The notes beneath the pieces are model-generated. The model was not told the origin of the DNA, did not search any database, and saw only the letters and a program-made list of their open reading frames with translations. Position numbers and translations under genes: made by a program. This document shows positions 44,768 through 57,304 of a stretch of 64,000 bases of DNA, in pieces. Source of the stretch: Branchiostoma floridae. Taxonomy: Eukaryota; Chordata; Leptocardii; Amphioxiformes; Branchiostomatidae. The DNA is taken from NCBI RefSeq assembly GCF_000003815.2, contig NC_049994.1, forward strand, positions 8,517,320-8,581,319, read 5' to 3'. Within the stretch, counting starts at the first letter, position 1. Each line of letters opens with the position of its first letter.

Positions 44768-45016
44768 TAGCATTTGTGGCATGTTGTTTTTACCAGATTG
44801 GTGATTTTTCATGGACGGAACACGGTCGACAGCCCTTTAAAGTTGAATCATTTGTGGCATGCCTTTTTATTTTTACCAGATTGGTGATTTTTCATTGACG
44901 GAAGACGGTCTACAGCCCTTAAATGTTGAATCATTTGTGGCATGCTATATTTTTTTTACCAGATCGTTGATGTTTCACGGACGGAACACGGTCGACAGCC
45001 CTTAAAAGTTGAATCA
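44768..45016. repeat. Tandem array, three units of 83 bp
   Basis: ACCAGATTGGTGATTTTTCA (or a variant) occurs at 44792, 44875 and 44958. It is followed each time by GACGGAACACGGTCGACAGC-type sequence and TTGAATCATTTGTGGCATG. Unit spacing is exactly 83 bp twice. Confidence 0.95.
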
Positions 45017-45129
45017 GATACGGTGGCACACTACCGGTCTGAACCGCTGACACTGTGGCAGGAGAGCCAGCAGATAATTATACCTTTCGCATCAACATCT
45101 GTCCACCAACCTCCACACTGCTGACCCTT

Positions 45130-46670
45130 CGTGAACAAGTTAACCTCTAACATGAATACCCCATTAAAAAGGGGCTACTAGACAACAGAAAGGGTTTCAA
45201 AAGGAGAAGAATCATTTTTATCTTCTTTAAGAAAAGAATGTCTTTCTATAAATCAGAGAGTGAACTGTGACAAGGAATCTGACCATCCATAGCTATGGAA
45301 AAAGGGTACAGCTCCCCATTACGATTTCAACCCTTGTAATATTGTTGTTTATCTTTAAAAAGTGAAAATTATAGTTTTATGCGTTGTCTGATTTGTTTGT
45401 TATAGTTAGTTAACAGCTTGTGAACGGTTGTTCTTTTTCGCAGACTCTATTCACTTATGAATGTAATTTGATACCTTGATATGTTGTTCAATTAAGTTTG
45501 CATGAATTGTGGGCAACCCTGTAAAACACTTTGATTTTAGTCTTCGTCTTCACTGATGACTCTAAAATGTGGAGATAAAGTTCATGAATGTTGAGGTGTT
45601 GAAGAAATTTAGAGGTAGCTATAGGCGGATCTTTTCCCTGAAATTGCTGTCCATTGTGGTGTTACGTTACAATTTATTAGCTTTCCTTAATATTTCTGAG
45701 AATCTTACATTACCTAAATGATATATGGATGAGAAATAGAGATATCATTATCATTCAAAAACATAATGAGTGTTGATTTCTCCAATATATATGTTTCTTA
45801 ATAATCTCTGTTTAATCTTACAAAATTAAAAGAGTCTAGGGCCCTCCTTGCAACATAAATCCTTTGTTAGGTATATAAATACAGTAATTCCGCAAAAGAC
45901 TACAAAAGCCGTCCGTAAATACAATATGAGTTAAAGCTGAGACTCATGTAATTAATGCACATGCAGGTGCTAAAGCATAAACGTTAAAAGGTATGTTGTG
46001 ATGATAAAATCTTTGTCCTTACTTGACATTTAGTTCATGATCATATCATGATGTAAACTGAACGTGTCAACTAAGGATAAACAATGATAACGACATATTT
46101 TTGTCGTAAAATGGTGGCTTTGTTATATATGTTCATTAATTATTTATTTGTGAACCACATATATGATGTATACACCTGTTGATGCTTGGAGCTTGCAGCC
46201 TACCGGGCACAAAATAATATTAAGAATCACAACTTTTATCCATTGTTCTGAAAGCTGAAAACAATTTTGCTTGCGCGGCATTTGCAGTCTTTTTCTGTAA
46301 AAAGTGTATCTAGTTTTGCATCCATCTATGTTCTCATTCTTGCAGTCTGTCGTACATTTGCTTATGATATTATCAAAATAAAAGCTATTGACTCCACTAA
46401 CGCCTTTTGTTCTTTTTTATATTGCTGAGGGCAGAAGATGCTCTGATTATAAAACCATCTAGTCTTCAAATGTGCAGCAGTCAACTACAGTACAAAATAA
46501 CAGTTCTAGTACAAACTTAATCATGTCGTCAAACAACACGAAAACTATATGTAAAGAAAGACAAAAATAACCCTTTTGTGTATCTATTGACTTCTGACCA
46601 AGATAATCACAGTGTTTACATCATGATCAGTATTTATAAAGATACTTTTCATATCTTACTTGATGAGATA
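45130..46670. other. Intergenic stretch, nothing firm
   Basis: AT-rich and apparently single-copy. An AATAAA-bearing tail (TTATCAAAATAAAAGCTATTG) near 46372 could be a retroposon end, but no body is recognised. Confidence 0.45.
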
Positions 46671-46680
46671 TAAAAAAATA

Positions 46681-46925
46681 TACACATTTTACACTGCTGT
46701 TGTGGTCTGAAATGATTTCTAACATGAAATCGGAAAACTTTAAACTGTTGTAGAGTTCCGCTCAATTTGAAATAAATTTCACAAATTTATATATTTCACA
46801 GATGTATAAAATTTATACACATTTTATACTGCTGTTGTGATCTTAGATTATTTCTTAGATGAAGTACAGAAAACTTTAAACTGTTGTGAAGTTCCGTTGA
46901 ATTTAAAACAAATTTTAAAAAATGC
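46681..46925. repeat. Tandem duplication, period 134 bp
   Basis: TACACATTTTA-ACTGCTGTTGTG followed by GAAAACTTTAAACTGTTGT and GAGTTCCG/GAAGTTCCG starts at 46681 and again at 46815. Non-coding. Confidence 0.85.
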
Positions 46926-46989
46926 CCCCCCCCCATAGGCCTGGGGGTTCTTACGTCTTTACCAACACCACCGATTTACCTATGCAAAC

Positions 46990-48220
46990 GGACGAGACTG
47001 ACCCGCTACTTTAATTGGTGTAATTTTTGTAATTAACAATTTTCAGGTCAGCCTAAAGGACAGTGTTTAAACCGTTAGTAGTTGTGCATGTACACCGCAG
47101 ACAGAATGCCACACACGAAACGCTAAGCGTGCGATGTAATAGGCATGATTTTTCCACTGAAGGGGTATGATTCACTCCAACTGGCATGAAGTATGTCTTT
47201 CTTAAATTCTTTTGAATTAATGAAATATTATCAATGTTTCTGCATTTTTTTAAACAAAAGTGAAAAGAAAAGAAATACCTGAAAAATAAATATACCACTG
47301 GTAGAAACCAAGGAGGTGCTTGCAGAAACATACATGAAAGAAATTGAATAGAGAATACAGATGAAGTACATGTACATAATCTAAAGATTATATAACTAAT
47401 ATAAGAAGTAATAAATAGGTCTGACTGTATGACAAACAATGACAATAAACCAATTCGTTATGGTTAACATATTGTGGAATATTACAGATTTCTAAGCTTA
47501 AACCTAGCTTTAACAAACAATGACAGTCAAAATCACATGACAATTGCAAGTCAATTATAAGAAGAAAACAGCACGCAATCTCAATCACCACTGTTTGCTT
47601 CAGCGGTTGAACACTTGACAGAAAATATATGTTATATTTAATCTAATGTACGATGCAACACTTAAAATATATATTTAAGCACCTGTAACTGCGCAAGTTT
47701 GATCTTTGTGTTTTTTTAATTAATATTCCTCTCGTTGTGCATGCGTATGTTAGAATAATGTTTTTCAAATAGTTCAACACTTTCTACTTCAGTTGCAATT
47801 GTTTCTTACTATTGCCTGATTTCATATTTTATTTTGAAAAAAAAGCACCTTTTAAATCTAATGTAAACAGGCCACGTGTGACCACATTCAGCCAGAATAA
47901 ACAATACGACTAGAGCAAACATACAGACCGAAGAACAATGCAGTAAAAGGTCGTCGTTTTTAAAATAGAAGGATTTTACCATACTAGATTTGAACATATT
48001 TCATTGCGTAATGTAGTAGAAATATGTAGTTTAACATTTCTTTGTTCTACATAACCAGTTACCCGGCTTAGGTGTGACTTTTTTTGTACAGAAAACACAA
48101 GCAAGCAAAACCGGACTGCAAGGTTTGATCCACTCATTGAGATGACACCTTCTCTTTTTGAAAAGTGTGATGGGGTTTTTATTGTGGCTCTCCTCAAACA
48201 AGGGACCTTCTTCTTTGCGA
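46990..48220. other. Intergenic stretch, nothing firm
   Basis: AT-rich DNA. The minus-strand open frames here encode hydrophobic, low-information peptides typical of AT-rich random sequence. Confidence 0.45.
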
Positions 48221-48224
48221 CCTA

Positions 48225-48390
48225 TCAGAAATATCGTCCTAACAGATGTTAGGTACTCATTTCCACATTATTCTATTAAGGAAATAGGTGTACGGTGCCT
48301 TTTCTAAGGGCACAACATTTGGGCCTGCTAGTGATTCGAACTTAAAACCTTTAATCTTTAAGTCAACGACCATGACCACTAGAACACATT
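48225..48390 (-). mobile_element. tRNA-derived SINE fragment
   Basis: On the minus strand a head with TCTAGTGGTCATGGTCGTTG and a B-box-like AAGTTCGAATCAC is followed by a body containing GCCCTTAGAAAAGGCACC and GGAAATGAGTACCTAACATC. The order and motifs parallel the SINE at 41740-42025, with considerable divergence. Confidence 0.5.
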
Positions 48391-49245
48391 GACACATTTG
48401 ATGCCAAAGATAAAACATTAATCCTGATAGATATGTGCATATGTTGATTTCTGTAATGTTGAGTGAGTATCTACGAATTGATTAAGGAAATCCATTCAAA
48501 ATAGTTCAAGATGGTTGGTAAGCTTGAAAACATAGTCGTCTTGTATTTTGCAATTTTTGTATCAAATTTCTAGATGTTCACCGTTGTATACGTGTTGATT
48601 TGGGGAATATCATGAAGCTATCCAAGAGAATAATCCGTACTTTCTGCACAGCACCATACCACACAATGCTGGACAGGCACTTTCACACCGCAGAAGCACT
48701 TTTGTGAGGAACCTTTCCGTTTGGGTCGACAGGCAGTAAAACCGCCATGAGTGGATCTCAGGTGGTACAAATCGATGGAGGTGAAACGTACAGACTATTT
48801 GATCGATTTCCACCCTGCGTGGTTTGACGTGGAATTCCTTTGGTTAGAGGATCACGCGCGCGTGGGAGTGGGAAGTACGCAGGGAGTGACTCCACGTATG
48901 CCCAGCTTTTCCATGCCCCTAGGTATTTTACTATGATGCATTCGATCTACATTCTAAAACACGATACTCCCTAAATTCCATTGTGGGTAAAAATGTACAT
49001 GTACATTACTCGCATGACATGTCAAGCAAAGGATGAACATTCTCTCACAGTGTATTCAAATCTGTTACTTCTTGGACAGAGATGCGTTAGTACAATACCG
49101 AATGATAGCCTTCAATCTAGACATATCTTGATACAAAGGTTTCTTTGGGTCGCAAGGCCCTGTGCTTGGAAGCTCTATGGATGGAGTTGGCACTATAGCG
49201 ATAAAGTAACCTCTACTGAAAATAGTAGAAATTGACCAAATAGAC

Positions 49246-49370
49246 AGATAACATGCCAGAGGAGTTAGCTGACTGAAGAGTACAGTTTCGACCTCAGGTC
49301 ACCTACTGTACATACAGCTAGGTCGCAAACTGTACTCCTGTGACCAGCTAACTTCTCTGGTGTGTTATCT
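49246..49370. mobile_element. MITE with AGATAACA termini
   Basis: A 125-bp inverted repeat: left AGATAACA-GCCAGAGGAGTTAGCTG, right CAGCTAACTTCTCTGG-TGTTATCT, with inner arms AGTACAGTTT-GACC and GGTCGCAAACTGTACT. Nearly the whole element is hairpin. No clear target duplication. Confidence 0.7.
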
Positions 49371-50069
49371 TCCAGTACTGTCACCATGTCTATTCAGCCA
49401 ATGTCTATTATATATTTCTAGCGTCCTTGTTGAGCCTGGTAGAGGCTACCGCAAAATGACGCCGCTACAGAACAGTTAACAGTGGCCAGAGAATTTCTTG
49501 GATGACTGCATCAAAGAGGGATGAAAAGACTTGCGGGGTCACTTGTCGGGAGACATCCTTCTAGACTCGGAGTCTTGCCGCAGCGGGATCCTTGTCATCT
49601 GATGGTCGAAGGGAATGCGATGACAGAGACACTGTCCTTCAAATCTGCAGCTTCACTCTTTCATGTGCAGCCAGTCAATGACCCGTTCTGCTCGATAAAC
49701 CATAGTCAATCAAACGCTTTATTTCCGTAACTTAAAACACTGGCGGAATTCTCCGGGCGACCGGGATTCAATAGCCTCTTTAGTTTGGGATATGTATGCA
49801 AAGTATAGGTTTGGGTACTTCCTAACACAAGGTTGGAACGATGCAATAGCTGCTATGTAAACATTGTTGGTGTTAAAGACCCTGTTCTCGGTTGAGTTGA
49901 CGTATGTGTATTTCTGGGAGTGTTTCTCGTGCGTGTCGGTGTTCTGGAAACGCCAGGGGAAGAGGCTTTTGACAGATAAAAAAAGTCCCCTCTTTATTCA
50001 TTGGGCTGAAAAGTTATTCAAGCCTGGGGCAACATTCGGGCTTAACAATGGGTGAGATGGCGTCAACCG

Positions 50070-50340
50070 TAGCAGCGCCGACGGAATGAATGCATGTCTC
50101 TGAAACAAATCAGGAAAAATTTCACCATTGAGTGGGTCGTAGACCGGTTTTCAATCACTCCTGGTGACACGGCGCCGCGTGGTGGCGGGGCCAGGGGACT
50201 GATGAGCCGTCGCCATGGTGCCACAACTACCGCCGAACCACGGGAAAACTCGCGCGGGCAGTCAGCCGGGGACGCCCGTTACCACGGCACCCGGACCCCG
50301 CTCCCAGCAACGTGACGAACCGGCTGCTTCGAACACACAC
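50070..50340. other. GC-rich island
   Basis: Marked GC enrichment with CGCCGCG, GGCGGGGC and CGCGCGGGC motifs between AT-rich flanks. Overlapping open frames have no known domain. It may be regulatory; nothing else can be said. Confidence 0.3.
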
Positions 50341-51089
50341 TACATCTCACAATCATATGTTTATTCTATTAAAACCACAGCGTGTAAAGCAGATGTAACC
50401 AGGCTCTCAGCCCAACCTCGTTTCGGGGAATGATATAACAGGTGTCAGACTGAACTCATATTTACAGCACAAATCTATGTGTACATTCTTTAACCGAAAA
50501 CAGTTATTTGATATAAGAAAGACATACCACTCCCTCCCTCGCTCGATCAGAAGTAGAGCATATAACATTCTTGCGGATTTTTTGCAAATCTTAAATGTTT
50601 ATGTCTCTCCTAACAAAGGTAAAATCCAGATTCCTTAGATGTTCAACGTTGATGGAATTCATGTGATAGATTCAAGCTTCTAGTTTCTTCTCTTCTTTTT
50701 TCTGGTCGCTTTTTAAGACTGTGTACGTCTTGAGTATGTTCTCTACGTCTTGGCTAGTTATGATGTATATAGCCTACAGTCATATTGACACCAGTGTGCG
50801 CACTGCCATGCCGGCCTGCCACATCAAAGAGCATGCAGGGCGCCAGGCTCTGTCTAACGGCAATCTTCAAAGCGTCGGAGTTAGCACCGACCAGAGGCTC
50901 CCGCCCCTTACACACAATGAACAAATCACGCTATGAACATCACCACGCACACATCTTTAAATCTTTTCATCTAAGTTTAACTAAATATAAATATATATAC
51001 GAACAGCTTGATGATTTGTATGATAGCATCTTGTTAATGTTTTTAGCTGATGGAGTAGATTAAATGAGTTGATTCATACATCAAAGTCA

Positions 51090-51380
51090 AGGAGGCAGCT
51101 TCGCGATGAGATTTTCCGGTTGCACGGAATACTTGTTCCTGAGAAACGTCCGTCAGGATGACAAGTATTCGGGATGTCGCTTGGGCCCGGCATTTTTGCG
51201 TGGATAGAGGTAATCAATGTAACCGGCATCCCGCTGAGGGGACCAGGGATTAAGTAGTGACACCATAAAAAGCGGCGATAAAAATCAGCCATATAGAAGC
51301 TGCGTGCTCTCAGACTCACTCGTGTCATTCGGGAATCTGGATATGGCATGTACTGCTCCCACGGGGAGGGCAGTAGAGTT
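51090..51380. promoter_or_regulatory. Candidate conserved non-coding element
   Basis: Unique, balanced-composition sequence with ACCATAAAAAG (Cdx/Hox-type), GCGATAAAAATC (GATA-type) and GCCATATAG (close to a CArG box) within about 40 bp near 51260-51300. A 122-codon minus-strand frame crosses it but shows no family similarity. Offered as a place to look for conservation. Confidence 0.25.
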
Positions 51381-51496
51381 CCGATAGATGATATATTGGA
51401 CAGGGTTGTGTGTTGGTTATGTCGCATTGTACGCAAGGCCACATGAAACGTTTGGTATTGTGTTGAGGATACTAATGTGCAACGTCAATGGAATCA

Positions 51497-51825
51497 AAGG
51501 TAACACATTGAGAAATTTCGCACACTCTCACTCATTCAGTCCCTTGGCTAGAGCAGTGGTCTGTCTGTCTGTTCGCAAAGGTAACACATGAAGAAGGTCG
51601 CTCACTCTCACTCACTCAGTCCTATACCTAGAGACGACAGTCTTAATCTCCAAGTAGATCCTACGGTAGCATAAGATAGTATCAAAAGCTGACACAGCAG
51701 CAGCGAAACACACTCATATGCCGACTTCACCCCTCTGCCAGCTTTTGATACTACATGTATCTACCGTTGGATATGCTTGGAGATTAGTCAGTCTGTCTGT
51801 CCACAGAGGTAATGTAAGGAGAAGG
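51497..51825. repeat. About 80-bp tandem repeat interrupted by an hAT-like MITE
   Basis: GGTAACACAT with CTCACTCTCACTCA, TAGAG and GTCTGTCTGTCTGT repeats at 51499 and 51580. After removal of the MITE and one copy of its duplication, it repeats again at 51808 (spacings 81 and 77). The array therefore pre-dates the insertion. Confidence 0.75.
51644..51786. mobile_element. hAT-like MITE, TAATCTCCAAGCAG family
   Basis: A 143-bp element with termini TAATCTCCAAG-AGATCC and inner arms AGTATCAAAAGCTG / CAGCTTTTGATACT. Flanks GACAGTCT and GTCAGTCT agree at 7 of 8 positions. Same family as 41254-41427. Confidence 0.8.
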
Positions 51826-51829
51826 TCCC

Positions 51830-53040
51830 CGTAAATGATCTACAAAGAGAACCGCAACACATACTAGGAAATAAAACAGATCATAAACATTAACAATTGA
51901 TACAAGTGCATAAACTTGTCATCATTCTCACGGACGTCCAATAAAGAAGATTTTTTTCTAAGTACAATTATGCACAGATGATATAATCTTATCATGAAAG
52001 ACTACAAACGTGACAACTTTTATGTATAAATGGTTGATCAAGAATATGGACACAAACGTTATGATACGAAGCCATCTTCAAGTAAGTGATAGTGAAGTTG
52101 AAGTTTAGATGTGCGGTAGAAGAGTTTCTAGCTCAAGGGTGCATCAGGGAAAGTACGTGAAGATATTTTCACGTCTTAAGAGTCAAGGGCAAGGTTATAT
52201 TTCGTAGAAATGACTTTTTTAAAAGAATTATTTTTGATGCAACTCATTTTTACTGCGAATTATATCTTAAAACTGTTTCAAAGTAGAAGTCAATATTTCT
52301 GGAGCATGCATCATTTTGATTGTATCATAGTAAGTTTGCATATTGTTATTTGGTGTGTAGGGTTTTTCCAATTTCAAACATTCATATACATAAAAGTTAC
52401 TTTGTTTATGATATTCACGGTGCCACAATGACAACGAAGAAGTTAAAATTTACTACATAGATCAGACTGTTTAAAGAAAGGATTAAAGCTACTGAAAAAT
52501 GAGTATCATAATTTATATTACACATAACATACGTAACAGGAGATGAATTACATTGTTTTTGTCTAGTGTTTTATTTCAACAATCGTTGCACGATTCTATT
52601 AGAAAATGGCTGCTACAAATGTTTCAAATCCAAAGAAAATATGATTTCTGATATACTATGTTTCTCAAAACGTTTACATGTTACGCACTTGTCAGTTTTG
52701 AAGATAGAGTTCTATCTTCGGTGACATTAGGAAAAGCCAAACCGGAGACGTACTTGTTTTATAACGTTGTAAAAAGCTTAAGCTGACATTTAGAGGCTTA
52801 CTCATCGCCATTAGAAGATTACGTGAACGATTATACCGACTGTGGTAGGTATGTGTGTATGAGGTGGGTTTGTCTCGACATTGTGTCGATGTATTCCCAT
52901 CTTGTTCAGCTGCTTTTTAAAAATTTTCCATATTGCATGGTATATGGACCCAAATGACACGGTGAAAAACGATTTTCCATTACCATCAGTGTTAACGGTT
53001 CAGGAAATGCCTTTTAGATGACACATTTGCGATGACGTGA
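51830..53040. other. Intergenic stretch, nothing firm
   Basis: AT-rich, no repeats or coding signals recognised by eye. Confidence 0.45.
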
Positions 53041-53195
53041 CGTGATAACGGGGCGAATCTCGCTGAGGCTGCGTCGCGGCAAGGCGACGACGTTCTTCGA
53101 TCTCCCGGGCGCCACCCATCCTACCTACCGAGGAGTTTTGGACTCTCACGGGGTCCGAATCTGTTGTTTAGATCTGGAACCGGCGAGAGCCCTCA
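53040..53195. other. GC-rich island
   Basis: About 150 bp with many CpGs (CTGCGTCGCGGCAAGGCGACGA) in AT-rich DNA. A plus-strand frame runs from here into AT-rich sequence without any domain. Possibly regulatory. Confidence 0.25.
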
Positions 53196-54224
53196 GGAAA
53201 TGCCTGACATTCGCTTGGAACGTGAAAAGGTCTTATCAAACGTCGCCATCTTCGATAAGAATCACACATATAAAAGCAGAGGTTGTGGTTTCTACCATAA
53301 ATATGTCTAAATGGTACACACGGGTCAACCAGATTAGATACCAGTTAAAGAACAACAACAAAAGAAAACAGAAATATAGCAATTAAAATATTCAGTCAAA
53401 AGGCAAAACACCAAACTGCAAATTGTCGTGTGGTTGGTCTCATTGGGTTAAAGTTGAGCAAAGTCAGCAAGCTTTTTTTTTTAATTTTATTTTGTTGTTC
53501 TACTAATAGGGTCTATATGGACACATCGCACAGTTTTAAGATAATGTGGAAAATAAGGAACTAGTGGAATACAAGCATAAAGCAATGGTATTTTTTAATA
53601 GACGTCATTTTCATAATCAGCAACAAAAGACGGTATTTGTATTTCATTAAAGGAGCGGACATATATATTTCTCTTTTTTTTCATTTCTTATTTCCCACAA
53701 AAAAAAAACGTAACAATTATAGAATTAAATGTGCCAATGTATTTTTACACATTGATTTTCCCAGACCACTCTTTGCTTGAAACTACGGTACAAACTTGCT
53801 ACTTTTCACGAAACGCTGACATTACAATTTTTCCGCCTGTCGTGCTAACGGGAGGTTTCTATACAGAAAATTATTCATTTTCATTGTTGTCTACGCTCGA
53901 CCGGCACATTTGCGTAAAGAAAAAAAGGGTGTTTTTTTGTTATTTTGGATGCGCAATGTTAGTGTATGTAGGCTATGTTGAGATTTTGTCAAGTGTGCTT
54001 GAAACTTTGTTTTCAGATCATAATTTCTATAATATTACTTTTCAACATTATCTTGGCTTTAGATTAATTATATGTGTGCTCTTCTCTCATGAAACTCTTT
54101 TTGGGGGGGTTATTTAAATTTTTGTGTAAACAGAGAGAGGGGATTGAGGAAAAGAGAAGTTAAAGGTGCATACATGCGAAAAACATAATCTACGATGTAA
54201 ATTATCTTTTACATTGTTTCTATC

Positions 54225-54990
54225 TAATACGTTTGTATATCAAACGTACAGATGTACCAAGAACCACACATGTGACATTTCCATTTTCTTAAGGCAGCTT
54301 AAACACTGTGAGGGTATCTGTGTGATATTAACCTTTGAATTATTTCTATGTACTATTGTCATAAGTTTGTCTATCAAACGTACAGAACAACATTTATAAC
54401 ATCCTTACTTTTCTTAAGGCAGCTTAAGAAAAAGACTCTGTGAGGGCATCTGTGTGATATTAACCTTTAAATTATTTCTGTGTATTATTGTCTTAAGTTT
54501 GTATATCAAACTTACAGAACCATACTTATAACATCTTTACTTTTCTTAAGACAGATTATAAAAAGAAACACTGTAAGAGTATCTGTGTGATATCAACATC
54601 TAAATTGTTTCTTTGTACTATTGTCTTATGTTTATATATCAAACTTACAGAACCACACTATATAACATTTTTACTTTTCTTAAAGCAGCATAAGAAAAGG
54701 AGCACTGTGAGGGTATCAGTGTGATATTAACATCTAAATTGTTTCTATGTACTATTGCCTTAAGTGTGTATATCAAACTTAAAGAACCATACTTATAACA
54801 TCTTTACTTTTCTTAAAGCAGCATAAGAAAAGGAGCACTGTGGGGGTATCTGTGTGATATTAAATCATTTCTATGTACTATTGCCTTGAGTATGTATATC
54901 AAACTTACAGAACCATACTTATAACATCTTTACTTTTCTTTTGGCAGCTTAAGAAAATGCGCACTGTGATAGTACCTGTGTGATACTTGT
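54225..54990. repeat. Tandem array, six units of about 133 bp
   Basis: CTGTGTGATATTA (or one-base variants) occurs at 54318, 54450, 54583, 54717, 54850 and 54976 (spacings 132, 133, 134, 133, 126). Each unit has ATATCAAACTTACAGAACCA, TATAACATCTTTACTTTTCT, TTAAGGCAGCTTAAGAAAA and CACTGTGAGGGTATC. TTTTCTTAAG...CTTAAGAAAA is an inverted repeat inside every unit, so each can form a small hairpin. Confidence 0.95.
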
Positions 54991-55139
54991 CAAAAGAGCA
55001 GCAAATCATAAGAGCGGTGCTAATAATATAACATGTTCTACTGGCTCTTCTAAGAAACAATGGTTGTTTTATTTACGGTCGAAGTCCTCTGGAATCTTTG
55101 TGATTAAGCGGCACCTTGGGGCTATTTGCCCCCTTGAAA

Positions 55140-55445
55140 AATCGTCTTGCTCGGCTGTAAAGTGAAGAAACGCAGGTGTCAGGGGCTGACAAAGGCGAGG
55201 GGCGGCCCGGGCAACATGTCTCCGGCGTCCCGCGGTCCTGTCGCGGAGGGAGAATTGTCTCTCCCGCCCGGGTTAGTGGGCATGAATAGGCGGTCAGACG
55301 ATATAAAAGCTTGGCCCGGCGGCCTCGCGCCAGTAGACATTCTTGCAGTTTAATATGGGCCGCAGAGTCGAGGTGTACGGAGTTAAACGGTGGAGGTCAA
55401 CGGCAATTTTAGAGTTCAGAGCCCGTGGTCATCTCGAGTAGTGGT
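55140..55445 (+). promoter_or_regulatory. GC-rich island with TATA box, candidate promoter or enhancer
   Basis: Strong GC enrichment (GGGGCGGCCCGGGC, CCGGCGTCCCGCGGTCC), then GATATAAAAGCTTGG with TATAAAA at 55302-55308. No downstream coding exon is recognisable, so a non-coding transcript, an unrecognised 5' exon or an enhancer are all possible. About 18 kb downstream of the Dll stop. Confidence 0.3.
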
Positions 55446-55449
55446 CGTG

Positions 55450-56775
55450 AATAAACTAGGGGACAGTCTGGCGCGATCTGACTACAAATTCTGATGATGG
55501 TACCAGAGGAAACGTCCTAGAAACATTCTGGCGGGCGAAATATTAGACAGGACTTTTCAATGTAGTGAAAATTAAATATTCCGAAAAAATAATGCATGCG
55601 AAGTGAAATGTTAGACTGTAATTTTGCAAAGACAGACAAAACTTGTGCTTTTTGTGATGTCATTGGTAATTTCATCTTCAATTCATGATTGATTTTACCA
55701 ACACGAATGGATTTTAAAGCTAGAGCATGATAAGCATATACAGAAAATAGTTCAACCAATACCTCATCACCGTTTTAGAAAATTTCGAAAAATTTCGAAT
55801 ATTTCGAAAATGGTTAAAATCTAATGCCATGATGATGCATTGGTAGATTTCAGTGTCAAAGGGATCCCCACCCGCCTTTCCCCGTTAAGATTGACAATGA
55901 CCGATGCACATCTTGACATCGTAAACATGTTCTCTTCAGGGCGTCTTCTTCTTCCGCCTAAGCGCACAAGTGACTCGCTCGACATTTGCCAGAACGTTAA
56001 TTTTCGCTTCTATGAATTGTTGTTGTGTTAAAATTCCATTAGCGATGGAACTCAACAGTCGAGGAAAAAGGCCACTCTCTCAAGCGTGTCAAAGCGACGG
56101 GCCGTCTAAATGCCGTGCCGAAAATGCAGAGGACATGCGGCACACCATCATTCAGAGATGCCCTGACAGCTTTTTGACACGCAAGCGAAGGAAAGTTACA
56201 ATTCAGGTCTTTTTTGAATTGACGCACTTCCAGTAAAGTAAAAAAAAATACAAAGTCAAACGCTTTTACTTCATAGAAGAAGTATCTTTGAATATGAGTT
56301 ACCAAGCTCTTAAAGATTGATCTAATGCCCGTTAAACCTATGTGAATAAAATAAAATATTATTAAAAGTTGCGATGTGTTGTGTTTATTTTGACTAGATT
56401 TTATTCCTCTCAGATCAAAATCAACCGGGTTTGACCACGAGCTACATAGTTTTTTATATTTCATGATTTCATGATTTCAGACACAATGCTATAAGAATAT
56501 GGACGAATAGAATGATGTTTATCAATGTATCAATCACAATAGGGCAATTTTTTAACTAAATATTGTACAATAAGAATGAAAAACATAATGATAGATTTAA
56601 GCGTAGATTTAATGTAGACCAAATCTAATGAAGTCAAAATTCCATATCGTTTAGTGCAAATTTAGTTTGGTACAAATTTCTTAAAAGCTGTTGCATAATC
56701 ATTTTTATACAAAGCATGTTATATACATTATGCAATAGATGTCAACCCATCTTATGTAATACAACCCACATACTG
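55450..56775. other. Intergenic stretch, nothing firm
   Basis: AT-rich, with a short run of nested AAAATTTCGAA repeats near 55782-55812. No coding signal recognised. Confidence 0.45.
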
Positions 56776-56778
56776 CAA

Positions 56779-56804
56779 TCAAGGACGTTATATATAACGT
56801 CCTT
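56779..56804. repeat. Perfect 26-bp palindrome, CAAGGACG family
   Basis: CAAGGACGTTATA is followed directly by its reverse complement. It shares the CAAGGA cap and the TTATA arm with the palindrome at 9558-9624. Confidence 0.9.
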
Positions 56805-57304
56805 GCTGCAATATTGGCGGAGATAATATGAATCTGATTACACAATCTTTTATCCTAATGCGAACATGTTTGACGCTAAGAATATGACTCTTTTAAAGCA
56901 TTCGGTATACATGTGAAGCGAAATCAAATTCATCAATTATAACACACAAATTCAGTCGTGCCTTGACTCATAATAATGTCCATTTCACTCGGTAATTGTT
57001 CCCCCACGGTAACGTTTACTGCGAGGAACCCCGTCGCGAAACTAAAAGGACGAACCGTAGGAATATATGCGGTCACCCCGCTGTAATAAAATTTCAATCT
57101 AGTCATACCAAAATTGCCATGAATTAACCATACATCGATGTAAACATACCTCCACGAGTTTCAAAAATAGAGAAGAAAATATTAAATGTAGAAATCAACG
57201 ATAGTATTGTGATGTGTCCTATGGAGACACATGATATCTTAGATCATTTACCATTAGTCTAGCTGAAACTACTGTATAAGCTTAGTTGTTTTTTTTATTC
57301 CTTT

